Shown here one piece after another: positions 22,318 through 31,654 of a stretch of DNA of 64,000 nt. Where the stretch lies: contig JAYKYS010000001.1 in the NCBI GenBank assembly GCA_036924285.1, positions 36,083,501 through 36,147,500 on the forward strand. The letters are read 5' to 3'. Position 1 is the stretch's first letter. Each line of letters opens with the position of its first letter. A program made the translations under genes and the position numbers. The DNA comes from Asterella californica (Eukaryota > Streptophyta > Marchantiopsida > Marchantiales > Aytoniaceae). The notes under the pieces were generated by a model, which was not told where the DNA came from, did not search any database, and saw only the letters and a program-made list of their open reading frames with translations.

Positions 22318-22485
22318 CTAGTACAGAGTTATGACGGCCACTCGGAAACGTTCGTATACTACAGGTACTACAAAAGAGACAGGAGAATCAATTATCTCGC
22401 GGTAGAAATCCTCACCAAAATTTCTAATCACAAACTCCCTATGTAACGATTTCGGTCTGCAGACATAGCGGATCTCCACCCACGT
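22318..22485 (-). pseudogene. small ORF 2 of element A, 3' part (split by a solo LTR)
   Basis: This is the larger part of a 67-codon ORF whose first 40 nt lie at 23,967-24,006. It contains IRNFGEDFYREIIDSPVSFV and ends AVITLY. The two parts together (40 + 164 nt, counting the ACGT duplication once) equal 204 nt, exactly the length of the homologous ORF in insertion C (26,211-26,414). It is also homologous to the neighbouring small ORF 1 (shared FGEDF and SPV..V.PVV). I recognise no database family. Position between PBS and gag suggests an accessory retrotransposon protein. Confidence 0.75.
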
Positions 22486-23966
22486 TGTCGTGATGTGAAT
22501 CATTTGACATAGTAAATGATTCACTTATCACTGCTGTCGCGTTACTTAGCGCATGTTATTTCTACTCCGACACTTGACGTTTAGTAGTCTTAGAAGTTAG
22601 CTCTGTGCTGTTCTTAGTCTTTTATGCTTATGGTTGACACCTTTTGCATATGGTGTTAACTCTGTCAAATATTTTGGATCCTAGTAGGTTGGTAGTAGAC
22701 ATTTATCTTGTTCAAGCATTCGTACGCTTGTGCAAGTAAATTCATACTTATCTATGATACTCAATGTACATGACTTAGATTTACCATGTAGATAGGGGTT
22801 TGAACTCATGGGTTGTACTTACTTGGCGCCCATGCACGCTTTCTAGCTGATTTAAGTTATTTTTCGGGGCTGCGTGTCGTTTTAGGTAGTTTAAGTTTTA
22901 CGCTGGCACTCTAGGGAGCTTGACGTGGTAGCCTATGAGTAAAACTAAGTTGCCACGTGGTTTAGGGTACTAAAGGACAACCAAGTGGAGCTATGAACTC
23001 CCATTGGTCTATTTTTGTCTTTTGTTAAACTCTAAATTTAGAAACAGAGCTCTAGAGTGGAGTTCGAGCAATTTGTGAGGGTACTGCGAAATCTGAGAGC
23101 ACAGGGGGATAGAGCTCGTCGAGCCAAGCACTGTCAGCGAAAAGTTTGATCGATTTGGAGCAATAAACAAGGAGTTATGGCTGATTGAAGTTCGATTTGT
23201 GTCAGAATTGAAGCACTTCTGTTCAATTTGGGGTTTTGAGTGTCATTTGCAGCAGAATCGAGGAAATCGCTTCAAAACTTCGTGGCTGTGTTCACTGTCA
23301 GCAGGGCTACGACTGTCTCCAAATTTTCATGTCAATTGAGTCAGTGAGTAATTCAGGGCGACCGCTGAAGTAGAGGGGGTCCAAAAAGCTCTCAATCTGG
23401 AGCAGCAACTTCAGAGACTGAGATCTGGAGTTCTGTGTGGAATCAGGAGGCCCAACTTCACAGGAGTGTTCAGCAAGCTGTGTACTGCAAATCCTGTAAA
23501 AAAACTTTGAAATTGATCGAGCCAATCCCCTGTTCTAGGTCGAAATAGCTGTCTGGGTACCAGAAACTGCCGTAATTTTCTACTCAGAAAGTTTCTGTTC
23601 ATATCTTAGTGCTCTGAATTGATCTGAAGCTGAAATTTCGTATGTGTATCCAGTAGAACCTCATTTACATGTAGGAGGAGTTCTGAGGTATGAACCTTCA
23701 CATATTTCTCAATCCTGAGTGTCAAAGTTCGCCATCTGATCTTATCATTGCTAGTTAAGCCTGAACTTTGCTTCCTGAACATATCAGAAGAGCCTAGAGA
23801 CTTATATGAGTGTTTTTCAGTATCACCTTGAGACTTGAAGCCTATCCTTCGAGTAAACCAGCCACAGCCAGGAGCCCAACGTTTCCTTGAGTAGATTGAA
23901 CACAGCCTTCAAGCCCATATCACAGCCAGAAGGTTTGCCCTTCCCAGGAAGACTCTCAACCCGACA
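22486..23966 (+). repeat. solo LTR of the B family inside element A
   Basis: 1,481 bp, in the opposite orientation to the LTRs of B: it starts TGTCGTGATGTGAATC (the reverse complement of the B LTR end) and ends CTCTCAACCCGACA. Flanks give a 4-bp duplication ACGT (22,482-22,485 and 23,967-23,970). It was left by recombination between the two LTRs of a former full element. It lacks the SINE found in the 3' LTR of B. It splits small ORF 2. Confidence 0.9.
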
Positions 23967-24006
23967 ACGTGTTGAAGGGAACAGGAGCGGATAGGTTTAG
24001 ATCCAT
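23967..24006 (-). pseudogene. small ORF 2 of element A, start
   Basis: The ATG at 24,006 opens MDLN..., followed by PVPFN as in the copy in C, and the frame runs into the solo LTR after 40 nt. Its start lies 5 nt after the stop of small ORF 1 (24,012-24,014). Confidence 0.75.
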
Positions 24007-24011
24007 GCTCA

Positions 24012-24226
24012 CTAAATCAAGATGTAGACGGTCAAATCCCAACTAGCTGCTATGTCACTACTGGAAGAATCACCGGGACTGGCGAATTCATCACTTGACC
24101 CATGAAATCCTCACCAAAATGATAAACAAGATACACTCGAAAATGCTCTCGACGCATATACATAAGCTTGATATGGAAAAGATTCAAGAATGGTAATTCT
24201 GGATCTGGAAATCTACCCCCATCCAT
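24012..24226 (-). pseudogene. small ORF 1 of element A (one-base deletion)
   Basis: The ATG at 24,226 opens MDGGRFPDPELPF, then FHIKL, YHFGEDFMGQVMNSPVPVIL and, after a one-base deletion, SWDLTVYILI and a stop. It is 215 nt against 216 nt for the intact homologue in C (25,989-26,204). The phases match if one base is missing near PVVT. It precedes small ORF 2 by 5 nt, as in C (6 nt). Function unknown; the alternating hydrophobic pattern suggests a small beta-rich protein (inference). Confidence 0.7.
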
Positions 24227-24295
24227 CACCTAGCTCTCTTGATCCTTTCAGCGCACTCAGAGTTCCAATTGCTAGGTACCTCGATCAAAGGTCCT

Positions 24296-24323
24296 TCTAA
24301 GAGGGGTAATCCGCTCTCTTAGA
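24296..24323 (-). promoter_or_regulatory. leader hairpin after the primer site of A
   Basis: Arms TCTAAGAG / CTCTTAGA around 12 nt, starting 7 nt after the primer binding site in element direction. Relic G has the matching hairpin at 51,351-51,380, with the A-U pair replaced by G-C. Confidence 0.6.
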
Positions 24324-24330
24324 GTTTCCT

Positions 24331-24342
24331 GCTCTGATACCA
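24331..24342 (-). promoter_or_regulatory. primer binding site of A (initiator Met tRNA)
   Basis: Minus strand TGGTATCAGAGC, the complement of the 3' end of plant initiator methionine tRNA, one base inside the 5' LTR. This is where minus-strand DNA synthesis starts. Confidence 0.95.
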
Positions 24343-24343
24343 T

Positions 24344-24850
24344 TGTAAGATGAGACTCTAGAGTGAACTCAAAACCCGAATGTCCGTGGTGGTGCATTCG
24401 CAGCCTTTATATAGTGAGAGGAATAGTACATGATAAGCTTCCGGCCAATGCTCATCTCTCACGCGGATCGCTGATGTGGCTTACATGCAGCCTTCGATCT
24501 AGAACAACATCTAGAGGGTTCAGAATGAGCCACGTAAGAGGCTCGTTGGAAAGTTCTAGAAGCTTCTTTTTAGAAACTTCCTTCTGGAAGCTTCCCGGCT
24601 GGAAAGTTCTAGAAACGTCTTTCTAGAAACTTCCTTCTGGGAGCTTCCCGGCTGGAAAGTTCTAGAAGCTTCTTTCTAGAAACTTCCTTCTAGAAGTTTC
24701 TCGGCAGCCTTTTGGCGCACTCGCCTATTGGTAGAAGTACTATTTGCTGCATGTATTCTTCGACTAACTTAGCCGTAACTAATTCTTATACCAAAGACTT
24801 CTACCAAACCAATTTTCCCTCTAGTTGATAAGTAGACTCTACTTATTACA
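24344..24850 (-). repeat. 5' LTR of element A
   Basis: 507 bp, TG...CA ends, next to the GTCAC duplication. A minus-strand TATA box lies at about 24,406-24,413, some 140-290 bp downstream of the heat-shock-element array. Transcription would start close to the LTR end, run through PBS and leader, and reach small ORF 1 first. Confidence 0.95.
24549..24700 (-). promoter_or_regulatory. heat-shock-element array in the 5' LTR of A
   Basis: At least six perfect TTCnnGAAnnTTC sites in 152 bp: four-unit sites GAAAGTTCTAGAAGCTTC at 24,549-24,566 and 24,655-24,672, plus three-unit sites at 24,582-24,594, 24,621-24,633, 24,674-24,686 and 24,688-24,700. An imperfect one starts at 24,602. Heat-shock factors bind this consensus, so the promoter is expected to respond to heat (inference from motif density). 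Confidence 0.82.
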
Positions 24851-25668
24851 GTCACTATCAGTAGCTGGACTCTCCTCACCAGCTTCTTCATCGTCGAACT
24901 CAATAGTGTTGGTACCAGCAACTAATGCTTCTTGCTGGTAGCCTTGATTATCAATCTCCTGAAAATGTACCTTCTCGAATTCTGCATCATTCACAGAAGC
25001 TCCTACCACATCTATCATTTGGCTTTCTACTTGCTCGGACATCACATGTCTCTTGCGCTTGATGATGTCGATGATCAGTTCGTGAAACTCTCTCTTTGCA
25101 ATACCAAGAACTTCCCGGAGAGAAAACTCGATTCGTGCATCCAGTATCCTTTGCTCCAAGATGCTCTTCATGTCAGTTGAAGTCTCAATATCAACCGCAA
25201 ACTTGTAAGCCGGTCCGTTCTCTTTCTCTTGGACAGTAAACCTCCTTCCAGCCACCGTTGGCTCTTGCTGAGATCTCTGCACATCCTCCATCGGACCTGG
25301 TGCAGGTGGAGGAGCTTGAGAAGTAGAAGGAATGTCCTCTGGAGGAGCTGCTCATCTCCTTGTGACCCTCTGTCTATCTCCAATCTCCTCAAGAACTCCA
25401 ATATCAAGTTCAGAGGCTTCTCGTCGTCTTTTTTCCTCCACAGAAGCATCCTGCCAATGAACGTGTCTATCTATATCCAAGAATGCTCTGATAGAAGCAG
25501 CATCTACAGGATCTCCCCATCTTGTGACCCTACGAATAGACTCGGCTCCTCTCTTCAGTATCTCAGAAGGAACTGGAGCCACACTCTTCTCAGTAGTCTT
25601 ATCTAGCAATGTAGGACTAGAAGAGACCTCAATATGCCCAACATATACATCAGAATTTATCAGCGGTG
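24851..25668 (-). pseudogene. element B gag C-terminal part / pre-protease
   Basis: Minus-strand frames 25,352-25,609 and 24,851-25,291 continue B gag after insertion C. They contain ILKRGAESIRRVTRWGD, DIDRHVHWQDASVEEKRRRE, then a long charged stretch (LREVLGIAKREFHELIIDII) and an acidic end (FDDEEAGEESPATDSD). One stop lies near 25,352. The frame runs into element A and resumes as protease at 17,184. Relic D has the same segment (about 2,900-3,300). Confidence 0.75.
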
Positions 25669-25880
25669 TCGTGTTGTGGTTCGGCTCCTGTGTGAAATTC
25701 TCGTGGAACGTAGGTTGTGTTTCTTTTTTGTGTTTCGTGAATCATATCGCGTAACTCGCAGAACGGTGTGATGGGTACCATGTTTGTGATTATCTGTTTA
25801 AGTGATCACACGATAGAGGAACATGCCAAGTCATCGATCTGTGTGCGTTCACTTCAGTGGTCCTTGTCGTCGCATTTGTG

Positions 25881-25887
25881 TATAAAA
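25881..25887 (+). promoter_or_regulatory. TATA-like box upstream of the small-ORF pair in C
   Basis: TATAAAA about 100 bp before the ATG of small ORF 1. It would make that ORF the first in the transcript. Motif evidence only. Confidence 0.45.
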
Positions 25888-25988
25888 TGATGGGTCGAAG
25901 GTTCATACGGCATTCTCTCTCGACGGGTGATTCGTGAGGGCTCTCGGTGGTCTGCATGGAGGAGTGAAGAACTGCAGGAGTAGTGGTT

Positions 25989-26204
25989 ATGGACGGAGGT
26001 TTGTTATCGGCTCCGGATCTTCCTTTTCCGAATCCGTTCCACATCAAGCTTCATTGCATCCACCGCGATCACTATCGACAGTGGTTAGTTGCATACTTTG
26101 ACGATGAATTCATGGGAAGAATGATGGAGTTACAGCTTTCGGTGATCCTTCCGATCGTAACATACGGAGAGACTTGGGATATGACGGTGTACATTTTGTT
26201 GTGA
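25989..26204 (+). CDS. small ORF 1 in insertion C, family unknown
   Basis: 71 codons from the ATG at 25,989 (MDGGLLSAPDLPF). It contains FHIKLHCIHRDHYRQWLVAY, FDDEFMGRMM, LSVILPIVTYGE and ends WDMTVYILL. It is intact here and homologous to the one-base-deleted copy in element A (24,012-24,226): shared MDGG, FHIKL, EFM/DFM, VILP and WD(M/L)TVYIL. It is also alignable to the next ORF. Conservation of frame and order in two different elements argues for selection at protein level. No signal peptide, metal-binding or catalytic motif is visible. Confidence 0.7.
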   Translation: MDGGLLSAPDLPFPNPFHIKLHCIHRDHYRQWLVAYFDDEFMGRMMELQLSVILPIVTYGETWDMTVYILL

Positions 26205-26210
26205 AGAACA

Positions 26211-26414
26211 ATGGATCTCAACTATCCATCGAATGTTCCTTTCAACCTTTGGGTCGATGTCCGGTGTCATTGCAGACCGAAGATCAATCATGGGGCTTGG
26301 ATCGTGAGAAACTTCGGGCAAGAATATTACAATCGAGTGATAGCTTCACCGTTTTCTTTTGTCGTATCTTTTATTGTAGAACGTTTCCAGGTTGTAATAT
26401 TGACTTTGTATTAG
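26211..26414 (+). CDS. small ORF 2 in insertion C, family unknown
   Basis: 67 codons, starting 6 nt after the stop of small ORF 1. It opens MDLN, then VPFN, WVDVRCHCRPK, WIVRNFGQEYYNRVIASP, FSFVVSFIVERFQVV and ends ILTLY. Identities to the element A copy run through MDLN, VPFN, CRPK, RNFG, SFVV, ERF and TLY. It resembles small ORF 1 (W-[LI]-V-x2-F-x2-E-[FY]), so the pair arose by tandem duplication. The tight spacing suggests reinitiation or leaky scanning from one transcript (inference). Confidence 0.7.
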   Translation: MDLNYPSNVPFNLWVDVRCHCRPKINHGAWIVRNFGQEYYNRVIASPFSFVVSFIVERFQVVILTLY

Positions 26415-28053
26415 TCTGCGGCTCACTAGTTTCATTCTGGTTGAGCGCTTCTATGTAGTTACGGACCGCGAAGGATCCATCGACATATCTGAAGCATTTT
26501 TTGAGGTCTTAGAGTCTTGTTGATGTCTTGTGTCTCCTTGGGAGTAAAAACTCGTTCTAAGGGAAAAAGTTGAGTGGAGAAAAGACAAAAGTAAAGATCT
26601 TTTTGCTCTTATTGGTCCACTTTTAGACCAATGGTTATCTAGTTGATCCTCGTGACGTTTCTGTGGTTTCTGGAGGCTTCGGAGGTCCATTCGCAAAACG
26701 AAGGATATGGTTGGAGAGCTCTCGACCGGGGCTACAATCTGGGCTGAAGAATCGGTCGATTTGATGGAAGGATGAGCGCGTTATGATCGATTGAATGGAG
26801 GAGGATGCAGTTCGTACCTACCGCTACGTTTCTGGTTGTTCCGAGAGACTCGCGAAGAGTTTTAAGGAGCTGTCTGTTGGGTTGGAGAGCTGACGACGTG
26901 CTGGTCGTTTTGATATCAATTTCATCAGGTTCTTGATCGATTTGGATTCTGAACCGACCGATTGAAGTTGAGAAGTGCAGACGTGATAAGACGGGAACAG
27001 CGAACTGTGATAGTCATGGATAGTTTGCTATTGCTTAAGTTCTGAGTCTAAATTGTGAGTGAAACTTTCCAGGATTGAAGCATGTCTTATCAGTAAGATA
27101 CTTGGGAAGTTTCACCTCAAATGGTCGAGAAGTTTGTTCAGAATCTTGGATCAAATGTACCTGGGTCTGTAAAGTTCTGAAGTTAGCACAGATTACGGTT
27201 TGATCCATATCTGAGAATTGGTTTAAGATTTCGACCTGAAAATTGTTCAGGATAGGAGTGAAGGGTCCAATCAAGCTTCCTGTGAAGTTTGATCATCATT
27301 GGTCGACTGGTTTGAGAGGACTGAGGTCTCAAAGTTCAAAGATACTTCTATTATTTCGGTATCATCTATTGTCATTTTGATCATTTTCGAGCAATTTGGA
27401 GAGGAGTTGTTGTTGAAACTGCCATGCCTGCATACAACTCGACACTGGAAGGTGTGAGGCTGATTTCAGCTCTTGGTGATGAAGGAGAACGGAGTAGTCA
27501 TGAATCTTAAGCCGCTGTTTGGATTCTCGGAGCTGTCAGGTACTATCGCCGTTGGTGCTATGTTGAGATCTGAATAGTACCTTGAAGCATGCATGCTTTA
27601 TCTTGCTGGAATGCTTGGTAGACCAGGGTGTACAGAAAGTTGTATCGATACTCTATCAAGTTGATTGAGTGATCTTATAGCATCTTCTGGTTGTACTATG
27701 AAGTTGTGATAGTTGGATTGATGGGCAATTAGCGTCGCTGGGGAGCTATTCAGAAGTCATGCTTCGAGTGATATAGAGGAATAACGTCAGTTAGATAGTA
27801 CAGAGCTGAGTATTTTTAGTTAGAATACAAAAGATATGTTTGTAACACAAGTTTATGCAACCTATACGTAACCTTAGATCGCAGTAAGCTTTAAACTTGA
27901 GCCGAGCGGATACAAGGTCACTCGGCTAGAAGAGTAGATAGTGAAACATTTGAGTGGAAACATTCAGATCTAGATCCAACCTTGTCAATCCACATACCTC
28001 TGCACAGCCATATATCCAGTGTATTCCTAGACAGAAAAACACGTTATACGATA
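26415..28053 (+). other. noncoding remainder of insertion C
   Basis: About 1.6 kb without convincing frames. The text resembles long LTR U5 or leader sequence. A frame at 27,926-28,052 on the minus strand is only the accidental tail added to B gag. Confidence 0.5.
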
Positions 28054-29302
28054 GCGGTGCCATTAACGCAGTTGCTGTTGCAGCCGCAGCAATCTGAGGT
28101 AGACTCCTCATGCCTCCTCGCCCAAACTGCGTGCTCAACGGCTCTCCAGTAGAAGAAAGGTGCAGCTTACCGTTTTGATAGCGAACCACACCATCTCGCA
28201 AAGCAGCTGTGAGCTCTTGACAGTCCCCTCGGAAATGATCAGGACTGACACACCAAATACATCTACGAACCGGAGCTCCTCCTGGACGTGCAGCAGCAGG
28301 CGCCGGTGGCTGCTCTCTCTGCAATCCAGCTAGCTCTACCTTCAGCTCTCGCATCTGTCGAATCAGGTCTTCAATCTGGTTCTGTTGACCATGGTTCTCC
28401 GCAGGTCTCTGAACATGTGTCCTTTGTGCTGGAGCTGGCACAACTGGCATCAAAGGAACTGCAGCTGGGACAACACGTCTGGGAGCAGGGGCCAAAGGCT
28501 GCTGTACTTGAGGAGCAGCATAAGGTGGAGTGACCACTTCTGCAAGCGGACGTCCTCCCACAACCACTCTTCGCCTCCTCTGCCTTGTGAGTACAGCCAC
28601 AACATCCTCAACTCTCCCCCAATCCATAGTAACACCTCCCTCAGCAGATCGATCGGCCAACATAAAACACAACCGATCTGTTGTAGCATCATCGATAGCT
28701 TGTAGGAAAAGCTCTGTTCTCCTAGCATCTAAGGTTATTCGCTCTAGAGTTGAAAGTTGCCGGTATCTCTGATCAAACTCTCTCAGCAACTCACTCAGGC
28801 TCATCATACGACTAGGTTGCTGCTCAACCCAGTCTAGAAATGTCCTTCTAGTAACTCTCTCTGAATCCTCCTCAAGAAACTCCTCTCGAAGAGATCGCTC
28901 AAAACTCATCCAAATTCTAAGATTTCTTCTCTGTACATCCCTAACTTGGTCCCGCAACTCAAGAATGACAGCTAACTCATAACTTGCTATCATCTCAACA
29001 TCAGTAACCCTAACTAGCTCCATCTCTCCTCTATACTCACGCAGATATCTAGAAATATCTCTACCTTCAAACCTTTCACATCTGTTCACAATAGCTTGCA
29101 AAGCCTTGGTGGACTTTAACTCACCCCCTCCAACGATCGGATGTTGTTGGACCAGGGCCGCAAGCATCTTCAAGATCTCAGCCGTGTCCAGATCAGATGC
29201 AGATGTCGCTGTAGAAGACGTAGGTGCAGTTGACGGTGCAGCAGTAGACGTTGATGCTCCAGCCCCAAAGGTAGCAACAGCAGCTCCGCTCTTGCGATCC
29301 AT
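28054..29302 (-). pseudogene. element B gag, N-terminal to zinc knuckle
   Basis: The first ATG is at 29,302 (MDRKSGAAVATFGAG); the open frame continues upstream without ATG. It has an alanine/serine/threonine-rich start, then the capsid-like region (AIVNRCERFEGRDISRYLRE, WMSFERSLREEFLEED, LLREFDQRYRQLSTLERI) and a proline-rich linker. The zinc knuckle CIWCVSPDHFRGDC fits C-x2-C-x4-H-x4-C, followed by YQNGKLHLSSTGEPL. Insertion C cuts the frame after ATATALMA; the rest is at 24,851-25,668. About 416 codons remain on this side. It forms the particle and binds RNA. Confidence 0.82.
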
Positions 29303-29370
29303 CTCTTCTCTTTGTAGTAACTCAACCTTCTCAATCAATCACCCCAAGATCTCTCAGTGGAAGCACTAGA

Positions 29371-30848
29371 TGTTGTGTTGAGAGTTTTCCTGAGAAGGGC
29401 GTAACCTTCTGGCTGTGATTTAACCGTGAAGGCTGTGTTGTGCCTAGTCAGAGAAGTGCTTGGCTTCAGGCTGTGGTTGCTTGCTATAGAGGTAGACTTC
29501 AGATCAAAAGGGGACACTATGAACACTCACTCAGGTCGATTTGGCTCTCCAATATGTTCAGAAAAGGAATATCAGGTTGAACTAGCAATAATAAGATCAG
29601 ACAGCGAACTTTAACAATCAAGAACCAGAAAAATAAGATGGTTTAGGCTTTAGAACTTCTCTTACATGTCAATGAGGTCTTACTGGATACACATACAAAG
29701 TTTCAGCTTCAGATCAATTCAGAGCGCCAAGATATGAGTAGAAACTTTCTGAGCAGAGAAATTATGGCAATTTCCGGTACCCAGCCAGCTATTTCGACCT
29801 ATAACAGGAGATTGGCTCAATCACTTTCAAAGTTTCTTACAGGATATGGAGTCTTTCGGATGCTGAACATTCCTGTGAAGTTGGGACTCCTGATTGTGCA
29901 CAGAACTCCAGATCTCGTTCTCTGAAGTTGCTGCTCTAGATTAAGAGCTTTTCAGACCCTCTCAGCTTCAGCGGCCGCCCTGAATTACTCTGTAACTCAA
30001 ATCACTTGAAAGTTTTTGGACAGTCGTAGCCCTGCTGACATTGAACGCAATCACGAAGGTTTGAAGCGATTTCTTCAATTTTGCTGCAATTAACACTCAA
30101 AACCCCAAATCCAACAAAAGTGATGCAGTTTTGGCACAATCTGAACTTCAATTGGGCATAACTCCTTGTTTATTGATCCAAATCGATCAAGAATTTCACT
30201 GACAGTGCTTGGCTCGACGAGCTCTATCTCCCTCTGCTCTCAGATTTCGCAGTGTCCTTACCAATTGCTCGAAATCCTCTTTAGACCTCTGTTTCTAAGT
30301 TTAGAGTTACCCAAAAGACAAAAATGAACCAATGAGAGTTCATAGCTCCATTTGGTTGTCCTTTTGTGCCTTAAACCATGTGGTAACTTAATTACACTCA
30401 AAGACTACCACGTCAAGTCTCCTAAAGTGCAAGCGTATAACTTAAACTACCTAAAATGATACACAACCCTGAAAGTAAACTTAAATCAACTAAAAGCGTG
30501 CATGGGCAACACGTAAGTACAACCCACGAGCTTAAATCCTATCTATATGGTAAATCTAAGTCATGTACATTGAATATCATAGATAAGTATGAATTCACTT
30601 GCACAAGCGCACGAATGTTTGATTAAGATAAATAGCATACTACCAACCTACTAGGACTCAAAATATATGACAGAGTTGACACCATATACAAAAGATGTCA
30701 ACCATAAGCATAAAGACTAAGAACAGTACAGAGCTAACTTCTAAGGCTACTAAACTTCAAGTGTCGGAGTAGAAGTAGCATGCACCAAGTAACGCGACAA
30801 CAGTGATCAGTGAATCATTTACTATGTCAAATGATTCACATCACGACA
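29371..30848 (-). repeat. 5' LTR of element B
   Basis: 1,478 bp, TGTTGTGTTGAG...ATCACGACA. No SINE at 30,640, where the 3' LTR has one. In element direction the bases just inside (TCTAGTGCTTCC) do not look like a standard TGG-type primer site, so the priming tRNA is unknown. Confidence 0.9.
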
Positions 30849-31654
30849 TCGGATGCAGTGGCACACGAAAGACAAACGGCTGCCTTAAAAATGAACGCTA
30901 TCCGCCTCCATGCGCATAATAGCGGTACTGGGAAGGAACGACACTTGGTCTATTCCAATCAAACTTAGAGCTCCGGTCGAGAAAAAATTACCGTCCGCAA
31001 ACGCTACCTCCTGCAACCAAGCAATGAATTGAATTGAATAGAAAAGAAGAAAACAAACAATCCCACCCGAGGACAAATTGCCGTGCATCTCCTTCGACCA
31101 ATGAACGACGCAAGAAGCTGATCACCAAAATGAATCCATCAAAATAAACAGTCCCGCTCGAAAAGAAATTGCCATCTCGGAGCCGTCGACGATCCGGACG
31201 AGCCCTACGACCAACGAAACGAAATGATGAAAACAAAAAACTGCAGTCCACGCCAAATTTCCCTCCACAACCCGTCGGTAATCCGTCCACGAATCTAACA
31301 AGGACTTATATTTACTTAGAACTTGGCTTCTCTCAGCATCCACTAGAGTTTTTAATTAAGTTCGATTACGTCAAGATACGGAGAACCTGTCATCCGTACC
31401 AGGTGCATAATGTTTCTCTACAGACATTAGCTGGTCCGTTTCGCTTCTTTTAAACTCGGTCGATAATTTCTATCTCTATTTGTAGGACAATCGATCTCGA
31501 ATTTTTTCTTACCCTGCACACTTCAGCCGAGCTGACGGTTTCCTCAGATCCATTGTTCATGCGGTTTATCGCCTCCTTCTCACCCTTGTGTGTGCAACCA
31601 AGTCGACCTTGAAGAAAACATTGTTCTTTGTCCCCATTTCTTTTTCATCAAACC
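30849..31654. other. noncoding, with ~90-bp degenerate tandem repeats
   Basis: Four diverged copies of a pattern like CGCTCGAAAAGAAATTGCC occur near 30,975, 31,070, 31,155 and 31,245. This is the far flank of element B and would be the upstream region of the possible gene at 10,641-11,331 before B inserted. Minus-strand frames here are of low quality. Confidence 0.4.

Larger units (their letters stand above)
17185..24850 (-). mobile_element. element A: chromovirus-type Ty3/Gypsy retrotransposon nested in B
   Basis: LTRs 17,185-17,692 and 24,344-24,850, termini TGTAAT...(C/T)TTACA in element orientation. There is a perfect 5-bp target duplication GTCAC (17,180-17,184 and 24,851-24,855), an initiator-Met-tRNA primer site, a polypurine tract and an integrase with a C-terminal chromodomain. 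Order from the right: LTR, PBS, leader hairpin, two small ORFs, gag, zinc knuckle, protease, RT-RNase H, integrase, LTR. It carries a solo LTR of the B family at 22,486-23,966. Stops and shifts in gag and pol make this copy non-autonomous. Confidence 0.95.
25669..28053 (+). mobile_element. insertion C: LTR-like insertion in B gag carrying small ORFs 1 and 2
   Basis: Flanked by a 4-bp duplication GCGG (25,665-25,668 and 28,054-28,057; GCGGTG is shared beyond that). It starts TGTCGTGTTG, identical to the first ten bases of the B LTR, and ends in a decayed version of the matching terminus (TTATACGATA). A TATA-like TATAAAA lies at 25,881-25,887, 100 bp before the small-ORF pair. The remaining ~1.6 kb has no gene I recognise. 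Best reading: a solo LTR or short non-autonomous LTR element. A DNA transposon with 7-8-bp duplication cannot be excluded. Confidence 0.6.
11357..30848 (-). mobile_element. element B: Ty3/Gypsy LTR retrotransposon, with nested insertions
   Basis: The LTRs lie at 11,357-13,013 and 29,371-30,848, with termini TGTCGTG...CACGACA. Internal genes read right to left: gag, protease, RT, RNase H, integrase without chromodomain. Without the nested A (7.67 kb), C (2.4 kb) and a SINE it would be about 9.3 kb. Flanks CCGG (left) and TCGG (right) are a near-match for a 4-bp duplication, as expected if this family makes 4-bp duplications (compare ACGT at its solo LTR). The two LTRs differ at scattered sites, so B is clearly older than E. 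Confidence 0.85.

Noticed and set aside
25664..28059. Insertion C as a terminal-inverted-repeat DNA transposon with a 7-bp duplication AGCGGTG
   Set aside because: The shared AGCGGTG would allow it, but the start is identical to the first ten bases of the B-type LTR and the 4-bp duplication fits that family. Not fully excluded.
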